From an uncultured Pelagibacteraceae bacterium (lineage in GTDB: Bacteria > Pseudomonadota > Alphaproteobacteria > Pelagibacterales > Pelagibacteraceae), in assembly GCA_902633335.1 (NCBI GenBank), contig CACPFY010000001.1, positions 145,001 through 184,478 of the forward strand: a stretch of 39,478 nucleotides of DNA. Direction: 5' to 3'. Shown here in pieces: positions 9,029-16,886 of this stretch. A model generated the notes under the pieces. The model saw only the letters and a program-made list of their open reading frames with translations. It searched no databases and was not told the origin of the DNA. Both the position numbers and the translations under genes were made by a program. The first letter of the stretch is position 1. The number at the start of each line of letters is the position of its first letter.

Positions 9029-11572
9029 ATGAATTTATTTACAGCAGCTTTTAGTAAAATATTTAAAAGTAGTAATCAACAGGTATTAGATAAGATAAAA
9101 CCTTTGATTGCTGAGATTAATACTAGAGAAAGTTCATTGTCTGGGTTGAGAGACCAAGAATTCAAGGAAAAAACGCATTCTTTAAGGAAACAAGTTTCTA
9201 GCGGTGTAAAGTTAGAAAAATTAATTCCTGAGAGTTTTTCATTGGTAAGAGAGGCAGCTAAAAGAGTTTTGGGCGAAAGACATTTTGACGTACAGCTAGC
9301 TGGTGGAATAATTCTAAATCAAGGAAAAATAGCTGAGATGAAAACAGGTGAAGGAAAGACTCTTGTTTCTACTTTGCCAGCCTTTTTAAATTCTCTTGGC
9401 GGAAAAGGAGTTCACATAGTAACTGTGAATGATTATTTGGCTCAAAGAGATTCTGTATGGATGGGAAAAGTTTTTAATTTTTTAGGAGCTTCAACAGGAT
9501 GTATAACTTCTAATCTAGACGACAATGAAAGAAAAAAAAATTATAATTGTGATATTACCTATGCAACTAACAATGAGTTGGGTTTTGATTATTTAAGAGA
9601 CAATATGAAATATGATCTTAAAGATATGGTTCAAAGAGACCATAATTTTTGCATTGTTGATGAGGTTGATAGTATTTTAATTGATGAGTCTAGAACCCCA
9701 TTAATTATTTCTGGTAAAGTTGAAGATAAAAGTAATTTATATCTCGCCGCAAATGAGTTTGTAATTAAACTGCAAAAACCTGATTATGATTTAGATGAAA
9801 AAAACAAAAATGTAATTTTGACTGATACGGGAATAGATAAAATTGAAAAATTAGCTAGACAAAAAGGATTGCTTAAAAATAATAACTTTTATGATCCTCA
9901 AAATTTAAACTTAGTTCATCATGTTAATCAGTCTTTAAAAGCTAATTTATTATTTCTAAAAGATAAAGATTACATTGTAAAAGATGATAAAGTTCAAATT
10001 ATTGATGAGTTTACTGGTAGAATCCTAAGTGGAAGAAGATTTTCCGATGGTCTTCATCAAGCTATCGAAGCAAAAGAGAATGTAAGTGTTCAAGAAGAAA
10101 ATCAAACTCTCGCTTCTATCACCTATCAAAATTATTTTAGATTATATAAAAAATTATCAGGTATGACTGGTACCGCTTTGACAGAGGCAGAAGAGTTTTT
10201 TGATATTTACAAACTGAATGTCATTTCAATTCCTACTAATAATAAAATGATAAGAAAAGACTTCAATGATTTAATTTTTAGAACTGAAAAAGAAAAATAT
10301 GATGCAATTACTAAAAAAATATTAGAATGTAATAAAACTGGACAACCAATTTTAGTTGGTACAACAAGTATAGAGAAATCTGAAAAAATTTCTAAATTTC
10401 TAAAAGAAAAAAACCTAAAACATAATATTTTAAATGCTAAATTCCATGAAGAAGAAGCAAAAATTATTGCTGAAGCAGGTAAGGTAAATGCAATTACTAT
10501 AGCGACTAATATGGCAGGAAGAGGTACGGATATAAAATTAGGAGGGAAATTTGAAACAAATGAGCACAAAGACTTGATAAAACAAGAAGCAAAAAAAAAT
10601 GAGAACGCTGTTAAATCAAAAGGTGGTTTATGTGTTATTGGTACGGAGAGACATGAAAGCAGAAGAATAGATAATCAGCTTAGAGGGCGTTCAGGAAGAC
10701 AGGGAGATCCTGGAAGTTCAATTTTTTTCATAAGTTTGCAAGATGAATTGATGAGACTTTTTGGTGGGGACCAAATTGATGGTGTATTAAAAAAACTAGG
10801 TTTAAAAGAAAATGAGTCAATTGATCATCCTTGGATTAATAAAGCTATGGAGAGAGCACAAAAAAAAGTTGAAGCAAGAAATTTCGATATAAGAAAAACT
10901 CTTATAAAATTTGACGATGTAATGAATGATCAACGTCAAGTAATTTTTAGTCAAAGGCTTAATATTTTAAAACAATCTAACATTCACGAAATGCTAAAAG
11001 AATTTTTAAATGAATTATCTCAAAAATTATTAAAAATTAAAATTGATTTTAAAACATCAAATGATGAAAAATCGTTTTTAGCGAGTATCAAAAATTTAAC
11101 AGGTAATGCAATTGATGATAAAAAATTGATAAATTGTGCGAATTTAAATGACCAAGAATTTTTAAAAACGATTTTACTAATTTTTAATGAAAAAAGAGAT
11201 GAAAAAATCAAATTAATTGGTTCTGAACATTATCAAGATTTAGAAAAAAAAATCTTCTTGCAAATTTTAGATTTTTCTTGGAGAGCTCATCTACAGTATT
11301 TAGAACAGCTTAGACAAGTAATAGGGTTAAGAAGCTATGGTCAAAAAGATCCTCTATCTGAATTTAAAAAAGAGGCGTTTACTCTTTTTGAGATATTATT
11401 AGAGAAAGTAAAAAATGATGTTATTAAGTTTCTTTTAAATATGAATTTAGTTTTATCGAAGGAAACTGAAAAAGAAAAAATGCCTCTAGAAAAAAATCAA
11501 AAAGTAGGAAGAAATGATAAATGTCCTTGTGGTTCTGGTAAAAAATATAAACATTGTTGTGGATCTGTTTAA
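9029..11572 (+). CDS. secA: preprotein translocase subunit SecA
   Basis: SecA is the ATPase that drives secretory proteins through SecYEG. I start it at 9029 (MNLFTAAFSKIF), giving 847 residues; an upstream in-frame ATT-type extension to 8978 has no family support and would overlap argJ. Visible parts are the Walker A MKTGEGKT (104-111), VDEVDSILIDE, GMTGTA, the helicase motif TNMAGRGTDIKLGG, and QLRGRSGRQGDPGSS. The C-terminal zinc-binding tail RNDKCPCGSGKKYKHCC is intact. The stop at 11572 touches the stop of the convergent gene at 11573 with no spacer. Confidence 0.97.
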   Translation: MNLFTAAFSKIFKSSNQQVLDKIKPLIAEINTRESSLSGLRDQEFKEKTHSLRKQVSSGVKLEKLIPESFSLVREAAKRVLGERHFDVQLAGGIILNQGKIAEMKTGEGKTLVSTLPAFLNSLGGKGVHIVTVNDYLAQRDSVWMGKVFNFLGASTGCITSNLDDNERKKNYNCDITYATNNELGFDYLRDNMKYDLKDMVQRDHNFCIVDEVDSILIDESRTPLIISGKVEDKSNLYLAANEFVIKLQKPDYDLDEKNKNVILTDTGIDKIEKLARQKGLLKNNNFYDPQNLNLVHHVNQSLKANLLFLKDKDYIVKDDKVQIIDEFTGRILSGRRFSDGLHQAIEAKENVSVQEENQTLASITYQNYFRLYKKLSGMTGTALTEAEEFFDIYKLNVISIPTNNKMIRKDFNDLIFRTEKEKYDAITKKILECNKTGQPILVGTTSIEKSEKISKFLKEKNLKHNILNAKFHEEEAKIIAEAGKVNAITIATNMAGRGTDIKLGGKFETNEHKDLIKQEAKKNENAVKSKGGLCVIGTERHESRRIDNQLRGRSGRQGDPGSSIFFISLQDELMRLFGGDQIDGVLKKLGLKENESIDHPWINKAMERAQKKVEARNFDIRKTLIKFDDVMNDQRQVIFSQRLNILKQSNIHEMLKEFLNELSQKLLKIKIDFKTSNDEKSFLASIKNLTGNAIDDKKLINCANLNDQEFLKTILLIFNEKRDEKIKLIGSEHYQDLEKKIFLQILDFSWRAHLQYLEQLRQVIGLRSYGQKDPLSEFKKEAFTLFEILLEKVKNDVIKFLLNMNLVLSKETEKEKMPLEKNQKVGRNDKCPCGSGKKYKHCCGSV

Positions 11573-12016
11573 TTAAAAAAAAGGATTATAAGCCCATTGA
11601 AGTAAAGCTTGTCTCTGTCTTCTCCTACATTGCAAATCACCTCCATCACAATTTTTTCTCACAGCAGGTCCATGTCTATCTCCAAAAGCTTTCCATCTTT
11701 TGATTTGAATCATATCAATCTCTGGTAACCTTCTTCCATTTTTAAATCTACAATACCACTGGAACCAACCAAGTGGATCTTGTTTAAAAATCCAGCCTTT
11801 ATTAATCCATTCTTTTCTTGATAAACCAGATTCAATTTTAAAATAATTTATATTTATATCAAAGTTGTCACTGATTTTTGCTTTTTTAAACCAATCTTTA
11901 GGAAATTCTCTAATATCACCATCAGCGAAATATGCACCTCCAAATACACCTAGCTCCAGCATTTTTTTTGGAGTCAATTCGGGTTTGAATATTTTATAAA
12001 TTTCTTTTTCGTTCAT
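11573..12016 (-). CDS. conserved hypothetical protein (WFQWYCR motif)
   Basis: A 147-residue protein whose function I do not know. The conserved-looking core is the C-terminal half: KDWFKKAKI, GWIFKQDPLGWFQWYCRF (about 76-93), NGRRLPEIDMIQIKRWKAFGDRH and CRRRQRQALLQWAYN at the end. It is rich in Trp, Arg and Tyr and has no signal peptide or membrane segment. The cysteines at about 92, 122 and 129 could bind metal. The start ATG is five bases after the CCA end of tRNA-Phe, and there is no Shine-Dalgarno outside the tRNA. Its stop abuts that of secA. Similar proteins occur, from memory, in bacteria and some algae. Confidence 0.75.
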   Translation of the reverse strand: MNEKEIYKIFKPELTPKKMLELGVFGGAYFADGDIREFPKDWFKKAKISDNFDININYFKIESGLSRKEWINKGWIFKQDPLGWFQWYCRFKNGRRLPEIDMIQIKRWKAFGDRHGPAVRKNCDGGDLQCRRRQRQALLQWAYNPFF

Positions 12017-12021
12017 TTTGG

Positions 12022-12096
12022 TGGTGGCCTTGGTTTGAATCGCACAAACGACACATACCTTTTCAGGGTACTGCTCTACTACTGAGCTACAAGGCC
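12022..12096 (-). tRNA. tRNA-Phe (anticodon GAA)
   Basis: The minus strand folds into a 75-base tRNA: acceptor GGCCTTG/CAAGGCC, D stem GCTC/GAGC, anticodon stem GTACC/GGTAT with loop CTGAAAA (anticodon GAA), variable loop GTGTC, T stem GTTTG/CAAAC, and an encoded discriminator A plus CCA. Two positions are odd. The T loop reads TGCGATT, so base 55, almost always U, is G. The D loop AGTAGTA has a single G, so the partner base 18 is not G. The first base of the tRNA is the last base of the infA TAG stop codon, and the next gene begins five bases after CCA. It must be released from an infA-containing transcript. Confidence 0.93.
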
Positions 12097-12311
12097 TAAA
12101 ATCTAAAAGTTATTCTTCCTTTAGTAAGGTCATATGGAGTCATTTCAACCATTACATTATCTCCTGCAAGAACTCTTATTCTATTCTTTCTCAATTTTCC
12201 AGCAGTGTGAGCAAGAATTTCATGATTATTCTCGAGTTTTACTCTAAACATTGCATTGGGTAATAATTCAGTAACTTTCCCTTTAAACTCTAATGTTTCT
12301 TGTTTAGCCAA
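12096..12311 (-). CDS. infA: translation initiation factor IF-1
   Basis: IF-1 blocks the ribosomal A site during initiation. The 71-residue protein is full length, one OB-fold: [20 protein letters not shown] (3-22), then [19 protein letters not shown] (about 33-51) and [17 protein letters not shown] at the end. The stop codon TAG occupies 12096-12098 and its G is the first base of tRNA-Phe. In other Alphaproteobacteria infA also lies a few genes after murA. Cleavage by RNase P at the tRNA 5' end would leave an infA message ending in UA without a complete stop codon. Confidence 0.96.
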   Translation of the reverse strand: MAKQETLEFKGKVTELLPNAMFRVKLENNHEILAHTAGKLRKNRIRVLAGDNVMVEMTPYDLTKGRITFRF

Positions 12312-12340
12312 TAATTATTCCTATAAGTTATATTCAATCA

Positions 12341-12784
12341 TTATAAATCTTTGTGCTTAGGTTTATTTTTACTTTCCCACGGTGAACCTTGATCATCTAA
12401 AGTTACTTCAATAGCTTCAGCTACTAATTTAATTACTATATCTCCAGAAAAAATTAAATTCATTTCGTAATTTTTATCAGGCATTTTAGACGTTTCAATA
12501 GCTAAAAAGTCCAAAAATCTGTCATTTTTTTTTTGATTTACATTTTTTGACGTTACTTTAAGAATATTTTCAAATCTAAGTATAGTTCGAATTCTTTTAT
12601 TTTTTCTAAAAACTCCTTTTTCAACATCTTCCCACATAAACCTATTTAATTGCATGAGAAAAATTCTATTTTTTTTTAAATTGGCAATATCTGACGTTTT
12701 TACTATTGAGTCTTGTAAATGTGCAGAGATGACCCTTAAATCTTCATCTGTCTTCGCAATAAGTTTTAAATTTTGAACTTTCAC
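12341..12784 (-). CDS. DUF2948 family protein
   Basis: A 147-residue protein of the DUF2948 family, found in Alphaproteobacteria directly after murA. Visible family features are the start LKLIAKTDEDLRVISAHLQD (6-25), FLMQLNRFMWED (about 42-53), RTILRFENI and the end AEAIEVTLDDQGSPWES (about 123-139). It is cytoplasmic with no known function. Its start is one base after the murA stop, and infA follows after 29 bases. In Rhizobiales hisD and other genes lie between this gene and infA; they are absent here. Confidence 0.82.
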   Translation of the reverse strand: MKVQNLKLIAKTDEDLRVISAHLQDSIVKTSDIANLKKNRIFLMQLNRFMWEDVEKGVFRKNKRIRTILRFENILKVTSKNVNQKKNDRFLDFLAIETSKMPDKNYEMNLIFSGDIVIKLVAEAIEVTLDDQGSPWESKNKPKHKDL

Positions 12785-12785
12785 T

Positions 12786-14039
12786 CTAAACTCTTTTTAT
12801 ACGTGCTTTACAATTAATAAGTTTTTTTTCTAAATCTTGGTATCCTCTATCAAGATGATATATTCTATTTATTTTGGTTCTTTTATCTGCAATCAAAGCA
12901 GCTAAAACTAAACTCACTGATGCTCTTAGATCAGTAGCCATTACCTCAGCTCCAGTTAAAATACTCGGTCCTAAGATATATGCAGTGTTATTACGTATTT
13001 CTATTTTGGCTCCCATTCTTCTGAGCTCTGGAACATGCATAAATCTATTTTCAAAAATACTTTCTTTTATTTTTGATAAACCTTTTGCTTGCGTCATTAA
13101 TATCATAATTTGAGCCTGCAAGTCAGTTGGAAAGCCAGGGTATGGATCTGTTTTTAAATTAATATTTTTTATGCTTCCAGATTTGTAGACCTCTATGAAA
13201 TTTTCACCAATACTCATTTTAACACCCATCCTTTTCAAAACACTAATTTCTTTTTTAATTAGACTCTTATCAATATTTTTCAATTTTAACTTTTTGGCTG
13301 CTAAAGCCCCAGCTATTATATAAGTTCCAAGTTCAATTCGATCACAAATTACTTTATGTGAGACTTTTTTTTCTTTTAGTGATTTTTCTATTGTTATTTT
13401 TCTGCCCTTGATATTTATTTTGACGCCAAGTTTTTTTAAAAAATTTAATAGATCTATAATTTCAGGTTCAACAGCGCAATTATCCATTACTGTTATACCT
13501 TTGGCTTTAACTGCAGCTAAAATTGCATTTTCGGTTGCACCGACTGAAATTTTAGGAAATCTAAATCTTGTTCCCTTAAGACCATTTTTTGCTGTAGCAA
13601 AAATATATCCATTTTTGATCTTTATTTTTGCTCCAAGCTTTTTTAAAGCAAACAAATGTAAATTAACAGGCCTGGTACCTATTGCACATCCTCCTGGAAG
13701 TGAAACTTTAGCTTTTCTATACTTTGCAAGCAAAGGACCGAGTACTAAAACTCCAGCTCTCATAGTTTTGACAAGTTTATAAGGAGCTATGGTATTAATA
13801 TTTTTTCTTGGATTTATAACTTCAACTAAGTTAGTTTTCTTGGATAACCTATATTTTAGTCCAATAAATTTTAAAAGATTTAACATTGTGAAAATATCAT
13901 TTACAAAAGGAATATTTTTTATTGTAGTGTGATTATTAAGAATTGTGGCAGCCAGTATCGGTAGAGCGGAATTCTTTGAACCAGAAATAATTATACTGCC
14001 AGATAAGGTTTTTTTCCCATCTATTAATAATTTTTGCAT
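12786..14039 (-). CDS. murA: UDP-N-acetylglucosamine 1-carboxyvinyltransferase
   Basis: MurA adds enolpyruvate to UDP-GlcNAc, the first committed step of peptidoglycan synthesis. The 417-residue protein begins QKLLIDGKKTLSG and has the substrate-binding SGSKNSALPI (about 19-28, with Lys22 and Asn23) and the catalytic cysteine Cys118 in LPGGCAIGTRPV, the residue targeted by fosfomycin. The C-terminal part has ATDLRASVSLVLAAL and YHLDRGYQDLEKKL. It is five bases after dcd and one base before the DUF2948 gene. All key residues look normal. Confidence 0.97.
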   Translation of the reverse strand: MQKLLIDGKKTLSGSIIISGSKNSALPILAATILNNHTTIKNIPFVNDIFTMLNLLKFIGLKYRLSKKTNLVEVINPRKNINTIAPYKLVKTMRAGVLVLGPLLAKYRKAKVSLPGGCAIGTRPVNLHLFALKKLGAKIKIKNGYIFATAKNGLKGTRFRFPKISVGATENAILAAVKAKGITVMDNCAVEPEIIDLLNFLKKLGVKINIKGRKITIEKSLKEKKVSHKVICDRIELGTYIIAGALAAKKLKLKNIDKSLIKKEISVLKRMGVKMSIGENFIEVYKSGSIKNINLKTDPYPGFPTDLQAQIMILMTQAKGLSKIKESIFENRFMHVPELRRMGAKIEIRNNTAYILGPSILTGAEVMATDLRASVSLVLAALIADKRTKINRIYHLDRGYQDLEKKLINCKARIKRV

Positions 14040-14044
14040 TAAAA

Positions 14045-14599
14045 TTAAATTTTTGGAAGCGTTACACCTTTTTGTTTCATGTACTTACCTTTTCTTTTAT
14101 CATAAGTGACGTTAGGAATTTCATTTCCTTTTATAAAAACAAATTGCGCTACGCCCTCATTAGCATATATTTTTGCAGGTAGAGGAGTAGTATTAGAAAA
14201 TTCTAATGTTACGTGCCCTTCCCAACCTGGTTCTAAAGGGGTAACGTTTACAATTATTCCGCATCGGGCATAAGTTGATTTACCTAAGCAAATCACAAGA
14301 ACATTTTTTGGTATTTTAAAATATTCTACGGTTCTCGCTAAAGCAAAAGAGTTAGGTGGTATAATACATTCTTTTGATCTTCTTGTAACAAAACTATCCT
14401 TTTTGAAAATCTTTGGATCAACTACACCTGAATTTACATTAGTGAAAATTTTAAATTCGTTTGAGACTCTTGCATCATATCCATAAGAAGAAAGTCCAAA
14501 TGATACTTTGCCTTTTCTATTTTGTTTGTCCACAAAAGGCTTAATCATGTCTGTTGATTTAGACATTTTTTTAATCCACCTGTCTGAGAGTACGGTCAT
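14045..14599 (-). CDS. dcd: dCTP deaminase
   Basis: Dcd converts dCTP to dUTP, feeding dTMP synthesis. The 184-residue protein starts [11 protein letters not shown], carries [17 protein letters not shown] (about 34-50) and [19 protein letters not shown] (about 80-98), and has the nucleotide-binding [22 protein letters not shown] (about 130-151), in which Glu138 is the likely catalytic acid. The ending [12 protein letters not shown] is family-like. Its ATG overlaps the stop of the 47-residue gene upstream as ATGA, indicating translational coupling. It precedes murA by five bases. Confidence 0.95.
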   Translation of the reverse strand: MTVLSDRWIKKMSKSTDMIKPFVDKQNRKGKVSFGLSSYGYDARVSNEFKIFTNVNSGVVDPKIFKKDSFVTRRSKECIIPPNSFALARTVEYFKIPKNVLVICLGKSTYARCGIIVNVTPLEPGWEGHVTLEFSNTTPLPAKIYANEGVAQFVFIKGNEIPNVTYDKRKGKYMKQKGVTLPKI

Positions 14600-14739
14600 C
14601 TAATGTAGTTCGCTGCCTTTTTTCTTTTTTTTAAATTTTTTTTTAACTGCTTTTTGCGCATTTCTAAGAGATTTTTGTTCTTTTGTTGTTTAATATGAGT
14701 TCTTTCGACACTTAGCTGTCCATAACTTTGTTTAGTCAT
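14596..14739 (-). CDS. small basic hypothetical protein (47 residues)
   Basis: This short frame runs from ATG at 14739 to TGA at 14596-14598 and encodes 47 residues, starting [20 protein letters not shown] and ending RKKAANYIR. About 40% of residues are Lys or Arg, with no hydrophobic stretch, so RNA or ribosome association is possible but unproven. The start shares one base with the stop of the 64-residue gene before it (TAATG) and the stop overlaps the dcd start (ATGA). This exact chaining on both sides is the main evidence that it is translated. I do not recognise a family. Confidence 0.55.
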   Translation of the reverse strand: MTKQSYGQLSVERTHIKQQKNKNLLEMRKKQLKKNLKKRKKAANYIR

Positions 14740-14933
14740 TATGACTTATCTGGATTTGTTAAATCTTCCAAAGTTATAGGTTTATCAATATCGTGCATTT
14801 TATTCTCTTTTTTTGAGACAGGATTGTCTTTTGTTTTTTTTGCCCTTCTCTGCTCAATCCTCGCTTTTCTTTTAGCTTCTTTCTTCAAAGCTTTTTCACC
14901 GCGCGTAGATTTATAGTCATAATGAATTCCCAT
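14739..14933 (-). CDS. small charged conserved hypothetical protein (64 residues)
   Basis: A 64-residue protein beginning MGIHYDYKSTRGEKALKKEA, followed by a Lys/Arg/Glu helix (KRKARIEQRRAKKTKDNP) and an acidic tail (MHDIDKPITLEDLTNPDKS). It has no membrane segment. A good ribosome binding site, AGGAG, lies about six bases before the ATG, which supports this start. It looks like a small family shared by AT-rich marine Alphaproteobacteria, recalled only loosely. It is the first gene after the 79-base spacer holding a candidate promoter and overlaps the next small gene by one base. Confidence 0.7.
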   Translation of the reverse strand: MGIHYDYKSTRGEKALKKEAKRKARIEQRRAKKTKDNPVSKKENKMHDIDKPITLEDLTNPDKS

Positions 14934-14964
14934 AACTGCTCCTGCATACTCATACTTGTACTTC

Positions 14965-14983
14965 TTGCATTGAAATTATGCAA
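14965..14983 (-). other. short hairpin in the leader of the dcd-murA-infA run
   Basis: TTGCAT and ATGCAA form a perfect 6-bp stem around a 7-base loop, just downstream of the candidate promoter at 14988-15016. It would be at or near the 5' end of the transcript. No T-run follows, so it is not a terminator. At this size chance pairing is possible. Confidence 0.35.
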
Positions 14984-14987
14984 CCCT

Positions 14988-15016
14988 CTTATATGCTAAG
15001 ACTGTGGGTTTGTTAG
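14988..15016 (-). promoter_or_regulatory. candidate promoter for the small-gene/dcd/murA/infA/tRNA-Phe run
   Basis: On the minus strand CTAACA (15011-15016, four of six matches to TTGACA) is followed after exactly 17 bases by TATAAG (14988-14993, five of six matches to TATAAT). It lies in the only sizeable spacer of this minus-strand run, which supports a real promoter. The -35 box overlaps the stop codon of the 52-residue gene. Confidence 0.45.
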
Positions 15017-15171
15017 TTTCTATATTTTTTTATAAAAATAAATACTAGCGACAATATTACAGCAACTAAAACATCATAAAAAGGTGTTGCCTCTGGATAT
15101 CCATAATTCCATAAAAAAACTAAAAATAACCAAAAAAACCATTCTATATAATTTCTTCTCAAATTTTGCAT
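15013..15171 (-). CDS. small hydrophobic membrane protein (52 residues)
   Basis: A frame from ATG at 15171 to TAA at 15013-15015 encodes 52 residues, beginning MQNLRRNYIEWFFWLFLVFL. It has two hydrophobic segments (about 11-21 and 33-47) separated by WNYGYPEATPFYD and a positive tail KKYRN, so it is probably an integral membrane protein with two spans. It starts inside the last codons of the DUF255 gene, overlapping by 13 bases in another frame. GAAGG just upstream of the ATG (in acagaaggatg) is a short but close ribosome binding site. I know no family for it. Confidence 0.55.
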   Translation of the reverse strand: MQNLRRNYIEWFFWLFLVFLWNYGYPEATPFYDVLVAVILSLVFIFIKKYRN

Positions 15172-16886
15172 CCTTCTGTATTACAGTTTTTTCCACTATT
15201 TATTTCTTTAAAAAAATCTAAAGCCTTAAGAGAGCTTGTCATAAAATTTTTATAAATATTTAAATAACCATTAAGGCTATTCGAAAGCTCTTGGGCTTTA
15301 TCTAGAAATCCCAATCTTGAAAAATTTATTAACATAATTGAATTAGCATTCGGCAAAGTATTGTCACTTATATCAATTGGATTCATAAAAATATCATTTT
15401 TACTTTTTTCATTTTTTTGAAAAATTTTAGTATTATTGTCAAAAAATTTTTTTATAGCTTCATCACAGTATTTCTTTGCTAGTAATCGATATTTTGAGTT
15501 CATAGTTGCATCCGATAAATCTAACAGGCATTGAATTAGATAGGCATAATCTTCGATGAAAGAAATATCCTCAGAATAACTGTGATAAATGTTTTTAACA
15601 CAAAACCTTTTTTCTATTTTTTCATAAAAACTCTCAGCAATCTTTAAATAATCTTTATCCGGAATTATAGAATTAAGTGAAATTAAACAGCTCACCCAAA
15701 GACAATTTAAATCAAGTTGATTTTTTTTATCGAATAAGGGTTTTTTTCTTTTTAACCTTATTTCCAACAACTGTTTAGTTATGGTCTCGTTTGGCTCTTG
15801 AAGCTCTTCTAAAATAATTTTACCTTCCCAATTTCCTTCAGCTTTTATGTTAAAAAATTTTTCTATATCTTTAATATTTTTTATTTCATCATAATTATAT
15901 ACATAATATTTACCCTCTTCGCCCTCGCTGTCAGCATCGAAAGCTGACCCGAGTAATTCTGTCTCTCTTGAAATAAATTTTGTACTTATAAAATTAATAG
16001 TCTGATTAATTTTTTTTAGATAATAATTATTAGGCTGTATCTTTAAAAATTTTGCTAATAATAATACAAATTGAAGATTATCATAAAGCATTTTTTCAAA
16101 GTGAGGTATTAACCAATTATCATCGACAGTATATCTTGAGATACCGCCTTCAACATGATCATATATGCCTTTAGAGCAAAGATTTTTTAATATTAACTCT
16201 ACTGGTTTCAAATATTTTGTTTTTTTAGTTTTGTTATAAAAATAAATTAAAGTTTCAAATACATAAAATGTTGGAAACTTAGGAGCTCCTTTAAATCCAC
16301 CGTTCTTTTCATCCAAACTATTTAAAATATTTTCTAAAATTGGTTCTGGTTCTTGTCCTATGACATTATTTTTTTTTAATTCTAAATTTTTAATAATTAA
16401 ATTTTTTTGTTCAATAATTTTTACTCTTTGATCAGTATAAGCCTCGTGAACTTTTTGAAGAATTGTTTTAAAAGAAGGCAGACCATGCCTCTCCGCCTTT
16501 GGAAAATATGTTCCACCCATAAAAGGAACACCATTTTCATCTAAAAACATTGTTAACGGCCATCCGCCTCCACTCTGATTAAAAAGTTGAAAAGAACTTT
16601 GAAAAACAAAATCCAAATCAGGTCTTTCTTCTCTATCAACTTTGATATTAATAAAAAACTTATTCATTAAGTCTGCTGTAGATTTGTCTTCAAAACTTTC
16701 GTGTGCCATTACATGACACCAGTGGCAACTCGAATAACCTATGCTCAATAAAATTGGTTTAGAATTTTTTTTTGCAAACTCAATTGTCTCTGAGGACCAG
16801 ATCTGCCAATGAACAGGGTTATTCTTGTGCTGCTGTAAATATGGACTAGGATCATTAACCAAATTATTTTTACTAATATCAATCAT
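15159..16886 (-). CDS. DUF255 thioredoxin-fold protein (YyaL-like)
   Basis: A 575-residue protein of the family of B. subtilis YyaL and human spermatogenesis-associated protein 20. The N-terminal thioredoxin-like domain (about 1-165) has NPVHWQIWS, the CxxC site in SSCHWCHVMAHESFED (Cys54 and Cys57), VDREERPDLD and GGWPLTMFLDENGVPFMGGTYFP. The rest is an alpha/alpha-barrel like those of N-acylglucosamine 2-epimerases, with IPHFEKMLYDN and GSAFDADSEGEEGKYY. It is cytoplasmic with no signal peptide. Function is unsettled. It is somewhat shorter than typical members (about 650-680). The start overlaps the preceding VTT gene by eight bases. Confidence 0.88.
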   Translation of the reverse strand: MIDISKNNLVNDPSPYLQQHKNNPVHWQIWSSETIEFAKKNSKPILLSIGYSSCHWCHVMAHESFEDKSTADLMNKFFINIKVDREERPDLDFVFQSSFQLFNQSGGGWPLTMFLDENGVPFMGGTYFPKAERHGLPSFKTILQKVHEAYTDQRVKIIEQKNLIIKNLELKKNNVIGQEPEPILENILNSLDEKNGGFKGAPKFPTFYVFETLIYFYNKTKKTKYLKPVELILKNLCSKGIYDHVEGGISRYTVDDNWLIPHFEKMLYDNLQFVLLLAKFLKIQPNNYYLKKINQTINFISTKFISRETELLGSAFDADSEGEEGKYYVYNYDEIKNIKDIEKFFNIKAEGNWEGKIILEELQEPNETITKQLLEIRLKRKKPLFDKKNQLDLNCLWVSCLISLNSIIPDKDYLKIAESFYEKIEKRFCVKNIYHSYSEDISFIEDYAYLIQCLLDLSDATMNSKYRLLAKKYCDEAIKKFFDNNTKIFQKNEKSKNDIFMNPIDISDNTLPNANSIMLINFSRLGFLDKAQELSNSLNGYLNIYKNFMTSSLKALDFFKEINSGKNCNTEGCKI

